From: Erodium maritimum | Taxonomy: Eukaryota > Streptophyta > Magnoliopsida > Geraniales > Geraniaceae | Direction of reading: 5' to 3' | DNA: 64,000 bases | NCBI GenBank assembly: GCA_963921825.1 | Contig: OY997589.1 | Location: 48,308,638-48,372,637, forward strand | Part shown: positions 21,112 through 32,218 of the stretch, in pieces | Numbering within the stretch: position 1 is the first letter of the stretch | How the letters are laid out: each line of letters begins with the position of its first letter | Translations under genes and position numbers: made by a program | Notes under the pieces: model-generated | The model's input: the letters and a program-made list of their open reading frames with translations, nothing else | Database searches by the model: none | What the model was told of the DNA's origin: nothing

Positions 21112-22306
21112 AGAATAATAAGGATGACGTCACTATGTCATACGTCAATCAGGATATCAGTGATAAAAGGATAATGACAGGGACGACGGAAAGGTTAGAA
21201 TCGACAAAGGGTCAATTCGTTATACAGTGTTAGGCAATACTAAGTCTCGTTAGTAGCCACTTATATATAGGATCAAGTAAAATGAGATTTTACGTTGATG
21301 TATAGACACGCATAGACCTAAGGGTCACACCGGAGGATGAAACTCATTGACACAGTAATGGAGAATGGGCAAACGTTAAGTTGACATGGGACATGACCAA
21401 AACTGGGTTTTGGGTCATAAGCCGTGAGTAATTAGGATATTAGAGATCGAGACGCAACTTGGAGTATTGGGATCGAACTCGTCGGTTAATGTTAGACATA
21501 TCCGAAGTGGATGGCGTTGGAGACGTTGAGCGCTTTTCGGGACCTCGATGGAAGTGGTTGTGGACCCCACCCACGAGGCCCAAATGGGCAACCCAAGTGT
21601 CCAATGGTCCAAGGGATCATCTAGTAGAGTATTAACTAGATGAATCCAACCAAGTTAGTTACTTAGTAATTAGGTGGGACCTAGACTCCACTAACTAGCT
21701 AATTAACTAATTAAATAAAGTCCACTATCCTAATTAACTACAACACATGACAATGGGAGATTAATGGGGTGATGGTCACCACTTATCTCTACATGCAAGA
21801 CACTTAGTCACTAAACTCATGCATAAGAGAGTTGAACAAGGAGAAAAAATCAGCACAATTTCTCTCTTCTTCTCCCCTTGGTCAAAATCCCCAAGCTCCA
21901 TTGTTGTTGTGTTCTTGGGGGATAATTAGGCATCTTAGAGAATCAAGCCAAAACATTCTTCACCTGGTGTTCGTCAATTGGGAGAAACAAAAAGAAGGTG
22001 CAGAATTTTTTGCACAGTTTTTGTCCGACCAGCCACCTTCAAGAGCCCGATCGGAGGTTCATCCAAAGTCCGATGAAACTGATTTTTGGAGTGAATGTTA
22101 TCCGCATATAGTTTTTGAAATTAAACGTTGGAATATGAATTTCGACGGTTCATTTTCCAGATACACGAGCTACAAGTTGAGCCACTTGAGCTAGATTGGT
22201 AAGCAAACTTGTTTGGTAGTTGTTTCATGTCTTTAATGGTCTCTTATTTTTTATTATTATTCTTATGCGAGTTGTTTCCTCTCTAACCCTACCAAGAGAC
22301 CCAACA
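21112..22306 (+). mobile_element. Decayed copia LTR fragment
   Basis: Collinear with the 3' two thirds of the Copia-B LTR: AATAATAAGGATGACG, GACAGGGACGACGGAAAGGT, GGGTCACACCGGAGGATGAAAC and AAAACTGGGTTTTGGGTCAT recur in the same order, and the end ...GAGACCCAACA is at 22306. It is much more diverged than Copia-A or -B. It may be the 3' LTR of the old copia element at 12331-17850 (same strand, same family), with the DNA between deleted and replaced. Confidence 0.8.
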
Positions 22307-22866
22307 ATTTTTATTTTTTAAATTAAAATTTTTGAAATCAAAGTTATTAACATAATTTATAAAAACAATTATTTTGAAAATTTAGTTTTTATTTATAGAA
22401 AAAAATTATTTGGAAAATTATATTTGTTTTTAAAAATTGATTTTTATTTTTTACTTTAATATTATTTTTTAAATTATATTTATTTTTAAAATATTAGTTA
22501 TTATTGATTTATCAATAAATCAGATTATGATTCAAATTATTTTTTAAATTTGTTATATTTTCATTTAAAAATATATAATAAAAAATTTATTATTGATTTA
22601 TCAATTATTATTCAAACATGTTAGTTTTTATTATCAATTTTCATTAATTCAATCTTTAAAATTAGGAAAGAAAAATATATGAAAAAAATCATTAGCTTCT
22701 CCAAATGACTTGAACCTAGATCTGGTTCTTGTTGAACAACTAAATCAAATCTGGTTCATGGGGTGGCAGCTCCGGATCTGGTTCATCTGTTCTTCACGGT
22801 GGCGAATCTGCAACTCAACCCCTGATCTGCAACGACTCGACGATTCTCAAAACAATGTGGCAGCTC
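22307..22866. other. AT-rich spacer
   Basis: Very AT-rich to about 22680, then low-complexity text with GATCTGGTTC repeated three times up to the gypsy-1 target site. The same phrase occurs just after the element (28106). Confidence 0.5.
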
Positions 22867-22871
22867 CAGAT

Positions 22872-23186
22872 TGTTAGGCCTTGTTTGTGGATCCGTTTCC
22901 GTTTGGGCCGGATCATTGTAATAAGCTTTAGTTTTGGATTGTAAGGCCTGGTTGGTCAGGCCCTTTTGATGCTGTCCTTGTTTTCATATTAATGCTCTGC
23001 AACAGAAATGGCAGAGGCAGTTTTTGGCATTGTCCTGGCTCAACAAATTACTCTCCCTCTATCTCTCTCTAATTCTCTCTATCTCTCTATCTCTATCCTT
23101 CCCTCAATTCTTCTGGATCCTTCTATAACCCTAGCTCCTACACAATACCGCCTCCATTCTATCCATTTCACAAAAGGGTCATAACA
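22872..23186 (+). repeat. Gypsy-1 5' LTR
   Basis: TG...CA ends. It contains a CTCTCTATCTCTCT tract near 23050-23095 in the presumed R/U5 region. Confidence 0.95.
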
Positions 23187-23187
23187 T

Positions 23188-23199
23188 TGGTATCAGAGA
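23188..23199 (+). promoter_or_regulatory. Gypsy-1 primer-binding site
   Basis: TGGTATCAGAGA starts two bases after the LTR and is complementary to the 3' end of initiator methionine tRNA, apart from the last base shown. Confidence 0.85.
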
Positions 23200-23223
23200 T
23201 TCACCTTCTAGGCACTGTGAATC

Positions 23224-24389
23224 ATGCCTCCACGCGAAGATCGATCCTTTCAAGAGGAACTTCGTTCCACAAATGCTGAAATTTCTGTGCTGAAAGGCAA
23301 CATGACGGAGCTGCAATCTTCTGCCGACAACATGACCAAGCTTCTTCAAGCGTTGGCTGAGAGGATTCCGGACACACCGATGAAGCCGTATACGACCATT
23401 CCACCTTCTCCAGCTTCAGGTTCCGGCGTCACCCCAGCTCATATCCAGCAGAATGAGTCTATTTTGGGTGCACCTCCTGACCCAACGCCGGAAACACAGA
23501 GCCGGCGCGAGCAACGAGCCAGAAGTCCCCCTCGTTTTGATGGGTCGGATTTTTTTGGTTGGGAGCTGAAATTTACACAAATTGCATCTCTGAGAATGTC
23601 GCTGAGGTGGACAAGGTACGTGAGGCCATGTTAGGGTTTGAGGAATCTGCCCTTCGTCACCATATCCACTACACGAAGCAACTCAGTGCTCGTGGAATAT
23701 GTGACCCTCCTTGGTCTGAGTATTTGGAGGCTCTGCGCCGTCGTTTTACTGACGGGGACTACACCGACTACATGTCAGAGTTGGCTCATCTAAGGCAAGA
23801 GGGCTCCGTTGAATCATATTTTCAAGCTTTTCAGGGTATCATCACGCAACTTTCTCTGTCGGAAAAGGACACCCTTGCTATGTTCTTGAGCCACCTGCGT
23901 CCTGAGATAGAAGAAGAAGTCAGATTGCACTTTCCCAAAGATTTGCAGCAAGCCTTGTTGATGGCTAAGATGCTCGAGAAGAAAGGGTCCGCACCTGTCC
24001 GCCCCTCTTATGTTGGCCATAATCGATTCTCTTCTTCTTTTGCCCATCGCCCACAACCTCCACCACAAAACCAGAAACCTGGTGTTTATTCCTCTCCGAG
24101 ACCGACACCGCAAGGCTCCAAGACTCATGTTCCTCCAACTGCAGCTCAGAGACAATTGCGTGATGAACGTTACAAAAAAGGTTTATGTGTGTGGTGCGGT
24201 GATAAGTTTTCAAAGGACCATAAATGCACCAAGTCTCTATTGTTTCAATTGCTGGTGGAGGATGAGAACCTGAACCAAACTGAGGGTGAAATTTTTGTGG
24301 ATTGTGTGGCTTCACTAGAATCTGTGGGTGAGGATGACCAAATGAAAGTTGGGGTGGATCCTATTATTTCTCTTCATGCCTTGTGTTGA
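23224..24389 (+). pseudogene. Gypsy-1 gag (frameshifted)
   Basis: Capsid-type protein that packages the element RNA in the cytoplasm. From the ATG at 23224 the first frame gives a coiled N-terminus (about residues 10-45), then RFDGSDFFGWELKFTQ, the start of the retrotransposon gag domain. A single-base indel between about 23560 and 23600 moves the rest to another frame: VREAMLGFEESAL, WSEYLEALRRRF and LSHLRPEIEEEVR, then a proline-rich linker and a zinc knuckle CVWCGDKFSKDHKC. The frame ends at a TGA (24387-24389) where pol would read on. The next codons lead in the same frame to the pol ATG at 24408, so a single substitution separates gag from pol. Confidence 0.9.
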
Positions 24390-24407
24390 CTGTCTGGATA
24401 TCACACC

Positions 24408-26903
24408 ATGAGAATTGCTGGTGAGATTCATGGTGCTACAGTGTCTATATTGGTGGATTCTGGTAGTACACATAATTTCATAAGTGTGTCTTTGGCAAGA
24501 ACGCTACACTGTGCTATTACCCCAACATCTGGTATTAAAGTGGCAGTTGCAAACGGAGATACATTAGTGGCTGGAGGTAAATGTCTTCAACTGTCATGGA
24601 CAATGAATGATAATTCCTTCTCTGCGGATTTTTTGGTCTTACCTGTTCAAGGATGCGATTTGATATTGGGCATTCAGTGGTTGGTGACACTGGGCCCTAT
24701 TTTATGGGATTTCTCTGCTCTGACTATGGAGTTTACATTTAGTGGTCGACGAATCGCACTTCTGGGAATTCCGACGGGATTGTTGACTTGGCCCTCAAGG
24801 AAGCAATGCAACAAACTATTACCGGTGAGTGCTGCTATTTCTCTGTTTTCTTGCTCAAGGTTTGAGGGTTCGGCTCCTCGCCTGTCCCAAAATGGCTCTA
24901 CAAGTTCAGAACTTTCTCCAGATATGAATGCTCTGTTATTGGAATTCAAAGACTTGTTTATGGCACCTTCGGGCTTGCCTCCTATGAGGACTCATGATCA
25001 TTCTATAACACTCTTGCCTGATGCGTATGCTGTTAAGCTTCGCCCATATCGATACCCGTCGCTGCAAAAGACAGAGATGGAGAACATTATCTCTGAAATG
25101 CTTGAGTCTGGAATTATTAGACCAAGTACTAGTGAGTTTGCATTCCCTGTGATTTTGGTCAAGAAGAAGGATCACACGTGGCGTTTATGTGTAGATTACC
25201 GGCGATTAAATGCAATGACAATCAAGACCAAATTTCCTATTCCTCTTTTGGAAGAATTGTTAGATGAGTTGCACGGCGCAGAGTATTTTACGAAGCTCGA
25301 CTTGCGCGCTGGTTATCACCAGATCTTGATGAAGCCTGCAGACATTCACAAGACGACATTTTGCACTCACTCGGGGCACTATGAATTTTTGGTCATGCCC
25401 TTTGGCCTCACGAACGCGCCGTCGACTTTCCAATCCTTAATGAATGATGTCTTCCGCCCTCTTCTTCGCATCTGCGTTTTGGTGTTCTTTGATGATGTCC
25501 TGGTATATTCACAATCTCTGGAGGACCATCACACACATTTGAGGTTGGTTTTTGAAATTCTGCGTACCGAGCAATTATTCCTCAAGGCATCAAAATGTGT
25601 ATTCGCAGCACCTGAAATCGAATACTTGGGGCATGTAATTTCTAAGCAAGGTGTGGCTATGGATCAAAGGAAAATTGAAGCTGTTGTAGATTGGCCTTTA
25701 CCAAACACGGTTAAGAAGCTTAGAGGATTCTTGGGGCTTACAGGTTACTACAGGCGATTCATAAGGGGTTATGGCTCAATCGCTAAACCTATGACAGAGA
25801 TGTTGAAGAAGGACTCTTTTCAATGGACAACTGAGGCTAGGGAGGCTTTTGTGTCTCTAAAGGAAGCAATCACCTCAGGTCCAGTTCTTGCTCTTCCTAA
25901 TTTTCATATTACTTTCGTGTTAGAAACAGATGCTTCGAGCTCGGGTTTGGGGGCTGTCCTATCGCAATTGGGCAAACCTATAGCCTTCTTCAGCAAGGCA
26001 TTGGGTCTTAGGCAGCGAGCACTGTCAGTTTATGAGAAAGAAATGTTGGTTGTACTTCTTGCCACGAAGCATTGGTCTTCATATTTGATGGGTCGCCACT
26101 TTGTAATTAAAACCGATCATCAAAGTTTGAGGTTCTTACTTGATCAACGAACCACCACACCTGCGCAGTTGAATTGGGTAGTGAAAATGATGGGTTATGA
26201 TTTTGAGATCCAATTTCGCAAGGGCTCTACAAATACAGTGGCAGATGCCTTATCGCGCAAGTTTCCACACTCTGTTTCTAAATCCGATCTTGAACCATTA
26301 TCACTACTAGCAATCATCACGATTTCTTCAAGCCTCCTTGATCGAATTAAAGCTTCTTGGGTCTCTGATACAAAGCTTGCTTCCATCCTGCAGAATTTGA
26401 AGGCTGGTCATACTTCTAATTCTCATTATTCTTGGGTAAATAACCAACTCTTTAGAAAAGGAAAGTTGGTGGTGGGTCGTGATTTGGCACTACGTGCAGA
26501 GATCATATTGCATTTTCACTTAGGAGTTGCAGGGGGTCATTCAGGTAGCAATTCCACATACAAGCGCATTTCTACTCATTTGTATTGGCGAAAGTTGAAA
26601 AAGGAAGTTGCTTCAGTGGTGGCAAATTGTCAAATTTGTCAAGCACACAAACCAGACTTGGCTGCATCTCCAGGTTTGTTGCAACCTTTAGGTGTTCCTT
26701 CCCTTGCCTGGCAAGACATCTCTATGGACTTTGTGGAGGGTCTTCCAAAGTCGAATGGTTTTGATTCAATTTTCGTTGTGGTGGATCGCTTGACTAAGTA
26801 TTCACACTTCATTCCTCTTAAGCATCCTTACACCGCTATGTCTGTGGCGCAAGTTTTTTTGGATCAAGTATTTGTCTCCATGGTATGCCGGTTTCTATTG
26901 TGA
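24408..26903 (+). pseudogene. Gypsy-1 pol: protease, reverse transcriptase, RNase H, integrase start
   Basis: An 831-residue open frame. The aspartic protease has the intact site DSGSTHNF (D17). The reverse transcriptase spans roughly residues 200-400, with [28 protein letters not shown] and the catalytic VFFDDVLVYS (DD at 362-363). RNase H carries LETDASSSGLGAVLS (D508) and KTDHQSLRFLL. The integrase zinc domain (H...H...CQIC, about residues 700-745) and the first catalytic Asp (DISMDFVEGLP, about 773) follow. The frame ends early after DQVFVSM, because an indel near 26870-26880 shifts the rest into the frame of the next entry. All catalytic residues expected up to that point are present. 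Confidence 0.93.
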
Positions 26904-27760
26904 GTGACCGTGACAAAAAAATTCTCTCAACGTTTTGGAAGGAATTATGCCGTCTACAACATATCGAGCAAAATGTATCTTCGGCTTATCACCCGCAAAC
27001 GGATGGACAAACAGAGATTGTCAACAAAGCCCTGGAGACCTACCTCCGTTGCATGTGCCCCGATGCCCCAAAGGAGTGGTCGAAATGGTTACCTTTAGCG
27101 GAATTCTGCTACAACACCACGTTCCATTCTGCGATTCAAACCACACTATTCCAAGCTCTATATGGCCAAGCACCGCCCACACAGATTCCTTACTTGGCTG
27201 GTTCAACATCAGTAGATGTAGTGGATAGGAGTCTCACTGCCAGAGAGGCTGCTTCTAAGCTTCTCAAGTTCCACCTGCAGCGTTCGAAAGATAGGATGAA
27301 AACTCAGGCAGACAAAGGCAGGTCTGATCGCAATTTTCAAATTGGGGATTGGGTTTACGTCAAGCTTCAGCCGTATCGCCAAAGCTCGGTGGCCACTCGT
27401 GCTTCAGTAAAATTGAGCCCCAAATTCTTTGGTCCTTTCAAGGTATTAAAAAAGATTGGTTCAGTTGCTTATTCCTTGGACCTTCCTGCAGCGGCTCGCG
27501 TTCATCGAACCTTCCATGTATCTCAACTGAAGCTGCACAAAGGTCCTCTGTTGACACAAATTCCACTGCCTGAGTTGAACGCTGATGGAGTGATCGCCAA
27601 GTCACCCGTTCGTGTGTTGGATCGCCAAATTGTGCAACGTGGCCGTGTCGCTGCCACCCAACTTCTGATTCACTGGAACGACTCTGAGGTGGAAAATGCA
27701 ACTTGGGAGTACTTGTTTGAATTGCATAAGCGTTTTCCTGAGTTCAATTTTGCTTCATGA
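26885..27760 (+). pseudogene. Gypsy-1 integrase end and chromodomain
   Basis: Continues pol in a shifted frame. VSDRDKKILSTFWKEL holds the second catalytic Asp and YHPQTDGQTEIVNKALE the catalytic Glu. The GPFKVL and VHRTFHVSQLK blocks are the integrase C-terminal domain. The end (LLIHWNDSEVENATWEY, then FPEF) is a chromodomain, which in this group is thought to steer integration to heterochromatin. It ends with a normal stop 28 bp before the 3' LTR. Confidence 0.93.
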
Positions 27761-27773
27761 GGACATGAAGTCC

Positions 27774-27788
27774 TTAAGGGAGGGGTAT
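27774..27788 (+). promoter_or_regulatory. Gypsy-1 polypurine tract
   Basis: TTAAGGGAGGGGTAT directly upstream of the 3' LTR; it primes plus-strand DNA synthesis in this class. Confidence 0.85.
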
Positions 27789-28103
27789 TGTTAGGCCTTG
27801 TTTGTGGATCCGTTTCCGTTTGGGCCGGATCATTGTAATAAGCTTTAGTTTTGGATTGTAAGGCCTGGTTGGTCAGGCCCTTTTGATGCTGTCCTTGTTT
27901 TCATATTAATGCTCTGCAACAGAAATGTCAGAGGCAGTTTTTGGCATTGTCCTGGCTCAACAAATTACTCTCCCTCTATCTCTCTCTAATTCTCTCTATC
28001 TCTCTATCTCTATCCTTCCCTCAATTCTTCTGGATCCTTCTATAACCCTAGCTCCTACACAATACCGCCTCCATTCTATCCATTTCACAAAAGAGTCATA
28101 ACA
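27789..28103 (+). repeat. Gypsy-1 3' LTR
   Basis: The same 315 bp as the 5' LTR except TGGCAG/TGTCAG and AAGGGT/AAGAGT. Confidence 0.95.
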
Positions 28104-28124
28104 CAGATCTGGTTCGTGTATTCT

Positions 28125-28367
28125 TCACAACGATGAATCTGTAACAACGCGGCGGCTCTCGGAGAGACGGAATTCGAGTTCCTTGTCCACAACAAAATCA
28201 CCGGTTGTGTTGGAGTTGTCCCCATATCGGACGTTGTCCATCATTATCATGTTTTGATTGTGATTTTTGAAGCCACGACTACTAATGGATGAAGCAGAGA
28301 CACCATTGAAACTCATATGATCTGGAAATTCGATTGCACCCAGAGCAGAACCATTATTGAGCTTGTG
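28125..28367 (-). CDS. Unrecognised coding fragment
   Basis: A minus-strand frame of about 80 codons, open from about 28367 through an internal ATG at 28316 to the stop at 28125-28127. It contains SFNGVSASSISSRGF and VVDKELEFRLSESRR. The composition looks more protein-like than neighbouring frames (Asn/Ser-rich, then charged), but I recognise no family and see no promoter. It could be a decayed exon or chance. Confidence 0.25.
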   Translation of the reverse strand, partial: HKLNNGSALGAIEFPDHMSFNGVSASSISSRGFKNHNQNMIMMDNVRYGDNSNTTGDFVVDKELEFRLSESRRVVTDSSL

Positions 28368-28442
28368 ATTATAGAGGTGGGTTTAGACAAACACTCGAAA
28401 GATGAAGGAGATTATTAAGAGGAAGATGAACACAAGAGGAAC

Positions 28443-28453
28443 AAACTTAAGTT
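28443..28453. repeat. Target-site duplication, left, of the retrocopy
   Basis: AAACTTAAGTT, identical to 59846-59856. It adjoins the T-run that is the poly(A) end of the minus-strand insert. Confidence 0.65.
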
Positions 28454-29214
28454 TTTTTTGAGCGAAAGGTGCAGTTTTCATTAATCAAGATTTGTAATAA
28501 CAAGAAAGTGTATCAGAGACTCTCTGGCCCCGAAGAACAGACATAGAACATTTAAGAATGATCATTATTCTTTTCACAATAGAACCGTCTTCGACGGTAT
28601 TGAATGGGTGCCATAAAGGCGAAGTTGACTACGGCTGCTCAAGGTCTTGCCTAAACGCTGCATGCATAGTATAGTATGACTGAACCTGCTATCATCCACT
28701 TCTACGGGAGGCAAAGCTCTTCTCAGGGACCCCTCCCAAGGTCAGTCCCTAGAGCACTAGATTCTTTTCGTCATTGACCCTGCAAAGACGAAGTCAAAAA
28801 AAAAATTAAAGAGACTCACTCGATTAGCCAGATCCATAATCGAGGAAGGGTTCGGGGAAGGAGCAGTGGTGGGGGCCAGGGAGGAGGCGGTTTCAGAGAC
28901 GACGGTGAAGCCTTCAGAGGCGGCGGCGGCTTCAGAGTGTGCGGTGGTGGAGGCCAGGGAGAAGGACGCGTCGGGGTTGATCGGGAGAGATAACACGATA
29001 TAGAGAGGTCCGGGGCTCCGAGGCGGTGAGGATAATCGATGTCGAGGTGAGCAAGACGAAAACCATCGGAGTTGCAGATGGTGGGCCGAACGGGGTCGGG
29101 AGACACGTCGTTGGTAGCAGGAGAGAGCCAACGTCGCGGTGGCTAGAGGAGGCTCGAAGGGAGCCCTAGCAGTAAAAACCCTAACAGAACTCCCAGGGAG
29201 AGGCGCAGGGGAGT
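28454..29214 (-). pseudogene. Retrocopy, 3' part (poly(A) end)
   Basis: Minus-strand retroposed sequence whose A-tail is the T-run at 28452-28459. Its 5' part lies at 59693-59845 beyond Gypsy-2, which split it. Removing Gypsy-2 with one TSD copy leaves a single open frame, from the ATG at 59763-59761 to the stop at 28757-28759 (534 nt, 177 residues). The part here is rich in Ser, Ala, Pro and Arg (APTTAPSPNPSS near the end) and matches no family I know. A GC-rich coding part followed by an unrelated 3' region ending near TTAATGAAAACTGC resembles a LINE-mobilised transcript. It is either a processed pseudogene or a short LINE-derived element. Confidence 0.5.
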
Positions 29215-29219
29215 AACTA
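29215..29219. repeat. Gypsy-2 TSD, left
   Basis: AACTA, identical to 59688-59692. Confidence 0.95.
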
Positions 29220-29625
29220 TGTCATGATTTCTTGTGCCTGAAGCAACAGACAATATCGGTAACTTAGTTACTTTGGCGTATTAATTAAAGGGTGTGCTTC
29301 ATTTGGCGAGCATCACGTGTCTTCCACGTGCATCGTCTTCTTCTAGCCAAGCTATGTGTTGCGTGGGAGTCACGCAATACTGTGGTCATGCTCTCTCAGC
29401 GATAGATGCGGATCTTCTGCACGATACAAAAGGTTGCAACGTCCTCTCTATCATTTTCATCTTTGATTTGGTATTATCTTGTATTTGGTTAAGCTGGGTT
29501 TTCATTTTCTGTTCTTCATTTCTCTCGAACAATTTGTAACCTTTCTTAGCTAAATCAAACCAAATACTTCCTCTCCCGGTCTCATTTCTGAATATTTAAG
29601 CTTCAGTTTCAACTTGAGTGTAACA
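29220..29625 (+). repeat. Gypsy-2 5' LTR
   Basis: Followed two bases later by TGGTATCAGAGCC (29628), the initiator-Met tRNA primer-binding site. Confidence 0.93.
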
Positions 29626-29627
29626 AG

Positions 29628-29640
29628 TGGTATCAGAGCC
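29628..29640 (+). promoter_or_regulatory. Gypsy-2 primer-binding site
   Basis: TGGTATCAGAGCC, complementary to the initiator-Met tRNA 3' end. Confidence 0.85.
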
Positions 29641-29659
29641 TCAAATCCCGCAACCTGTG

Positions 29660-29862
29660 ATGGTTGTAACAACTGAAATGGAGCAAGAATCAGATATCAG
29701 TTCGTCAGAGCTCAGAGTAGAGAATTCTGAGCTGAGAGCTGCGAATGATGCCATAAGGACATGCTTGGATGAGATGGACGAAATGAAGCAGCAGCTAGCC
29801 ATGCTGATGCGTGAGAAAGGTCAGATCCAGCAACCCAGAGATCCTTCGAGTTTTATGGGTCC
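29660..29862 (+). pseudogene. Gypsy-2 gag N-terminus
   Basis: Starts at the ATG at 29660 (MVVTTEMEQESDISS) and forms a heptad-rich, Glu-heavy helix (ELRVENSELRAANDAI, then MKQQLAMLM), typical of the gag N-terminal coiled coil. LARD-D cuts the frame after the codons for FMGP, and the frame resumes at 54621 because the duplicated GGTCC re-encodes GP. Confidence 0.8.
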
Positions 29863-29863
29863 T

Positions 29864-29868
29864 GTAAT
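29864..29868. repeat. Copia-A TSD, left
   Basis: GTAAT, identical to 38317-38321; these bases belong to the LARD-D start. Confidence 0.95.
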
Positions 29869-31556
29869 TGTTGGGTCTCGAGGTAAGGTTGGAGATGAAC
29901 CAACTCGAAGCGGAAAATCAATGAAAACCAAGAGACGATTAAAACCATGAAACAACTAACAAAGAATGGATTCACAAGAGAAAAATTCAGCACTAGTTCT
30001 TACCAAAACAAGAACACCGGTTAACGAATGATTGGCTTGAGTCTCCAAGACGCCTACGTATCCACATGGGAATCAAAGCCACGTAGTTCTTCTCTTTGAG
30101 GACTCAAGAACACAAACATGGAGGTGGGAGCTTGCCAAACCCGAAATGGCCATGGAAGAGGGAGAGAAGTTGTGTTTCCTCTTCTTGTCTTGTGTTTGTT
30201 ATGTTGAAAAAAGATGACTTAAACATAACAAAACCCATACTTGTCCAACTAAAGGCATGGGACAAGTATGGTGTCAAGTAAGGTGTAAATAGGACAAAGT
30301 ATGGCAAGACAAGATTGGGTTAGGTGGTGAATCACCAACACCTTAATCCTTGTCTTGCTTACTTAGTACTAATTAATCAAGACTTGATTAATTAGTTCTA
30401 TGGGCCTTGGTTGCATGGGCCTTTCATGGGCCTCTTGGAACATGGCCCGTGGCCATTTCTAACGAGGTCCCGTGATTCGCTCATCGCCTCCAAGCCTTCC
30501 ATACCGGAAATGTCCAACATTATCCGACGCGATCAATCCCAAGACTCCAAGCCTTGTCTCGATCCGTAAAGTCCTATTCACGTACGGGCACATGACCCAA
30601 AACCCAGTTTTGGTCATGTCCCGAGACAACTCCCTTTTGGCCATTCTCCATAAATGTGTCAATGAGTTTCATCCTCCGGTGTGACCCTTAGGTTTATGCA
30701 TGTCAATAGATCAACGTAAAATCCCATTTTACTTGATCCTATTTAAGTGGCAACTAACGAGACTTTAGTATTGCCTGACACTACATAACGAATCGACCCT
30801 GACGATTCTAACCTTTCCGTCGTCCCTGTCATTATCCTTTTATCTCCGATATCCTGATTGAGATAAGGCATAGAGCCGTCATCCTTATTATTCTCAATCA
30901 CCGTTCCTTGATATGTGAGATGACTGAAGATATGATACCCAGTATCATGTGCATGGCCATGCTATTCTTTCAGTCACTCTCGATCAAGCGGCCGAGAACC
31001 GATATCTTTCCCATACCTTAGTATGAGGGATAAATCCCTTAGCCGTCTTTCGTGTCACTCATGTAGCCCGTCCCCAAGCCAATCCTGGCCGTTATGGAAG
31101 CCCTGTTACGGACAACGTTAGGCTCAGGTCAAACTCAGTTGTTGACTACATAGCGATCACAAAGACTCCTTGGTCTAAGGATACATGACAAGCTACAACA
31201 CTGAATATGTTCATGACTTAATCTATGGCACATATTCAGGGCGGGTCGTCCAATATCATGTCCCACATGATATCTATGATCAGACTCCGGAATCCCATTC
31301 CAATGACTAACAGAACGTAAGCCATAAAGAGCCATCTTTCATACTAGTCGCTTCTAGTGAAGCTTTGTTAACTAGGGACCCATCGAGTGTGATCTATCTC
31401 GATCTATGGTTCTATTCGCATGGTGGGCATAGATCAGAGCACACATCGATATATTACTCCAACACATAAGTAATATAAAGCCGCTTTGATTTTATTGCTA
31501 ACGATGATATATACATTTGGACATTTATGATTGAGCTACGGGCACTAAGACTAACA
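29869..31556 (-). repeat. Copia-A 3' LTR
   Basis: 1,688 bp, the left-hand copy of this minus-strand element. A small 66-codon frame inside it recurs in all LTRs of the family only because the LTRs are copies. Confidence 0.95.
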
Positions 31557-31570
31557 ATCTCCCACTTGCC
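31557..31570 (-). promoter_or_regulatory. Copia-A polypurine tract
   Basis: On the minus strand GGGCAAGTGGGAGATT (approximately) abuts the 3' LTR. Confidence 0.8.
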
Positions 31571-31707
31571 CTAGTTCCAATCTAAACTCCAATATGTCCC
31601 CATCGACTTTACATGTCTAACATGTTCAGGCAGTGACACTGCCTTAGTCAAAGGGTTGGCTATGTTATCATCTGTTGCAATATCGGTTATCTTCACTTCA
31701 CCTCAGT

Positions 31708-31905
31708 TCAGTATTTATCTGATGAGGTGGATATGCCGCAGTACATGTTTGGATTTGTTATACGATCTAGGCTTTTAGCTTGCGCAATGGCCCTTGTGTT
31801 GTCGCAAGATGGATTCACCGGGCTGGATGGGTTTTTAATTACACCCAGCCCTGCCATGAATTTCCAAATCCACATAGCCTCCTTAGCTGCCTCTGCAGCA
31901 TCCAT
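31708..31905 (-). pseudogene. Copia-A RNase H end
   Basis: Copia RNase H C-terminal block: MDAAEAAKEAMWIWKF, then CDNTRAIAQAKS (family CDNxxAIxLA). It is out of frame with the reverse transcriptase upstream. Confidence 0.85.
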
Positions 31906-32218
31906 GTACTTGGCCTCTGTCGTAGATTCGGCAATGGTATCTTGCTTTACGCTTTCCCAGCTAAAGCTCTGCCATTCAGCGTAAACACATATCCTGATTG
32001 ACTTCTAAAGTCATCTGGATTTGTCTTGGAAAACTAGCGTCTACTCATCCTTCGACGACTAGTTCAGCATCATCTTTCCCCCGGGTTAGAATGATGTCTA
32101 CTGGTACAACATAAGGCTTACGAGACGTCTGGTCTCATACATGTCATGGCATATATGATCGATCCTGCCCCCAGGCGCATTTCATCATCCTTTTCAGCTC
32201 ATCATGTGTCTTAGGACA

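Larger units (their letters stand above)
22872..28103 (+). mobile_element. Gypsy-1: chromovirus-type LTR retrotransposon, nearly complete
   Basis: Bounded by identical 5-bp TSDs CAGAT (22867-22871 and 28104-28108) and two 315-bp LTRs (TGTTAGG...CATAACA) that differ at two positions I can see. The total is 5.23 kb. The internal order is primer-binding site, gag, protease, reverse transcriptase, RNase H, integrase, chromodomain-like tail. Small size, short LTRs and a C-terminal chromodomain suggest the Reina branch of chromoviruses (inference). Three lesions break the polyprotein: a frameshift near 23580, a TGA at 24387-24389 and a frameshift near 26875. The few differences between LTRs indicate a fairly recent insertion. 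Confidence 0.95.

Noticed and set aside
21832..22194. 120-codon plus-strand frame
   Set aside because: It lies wholly inside the decayed copia LTR, has no counterpart in the better preserved LTRs and no recognised domain.
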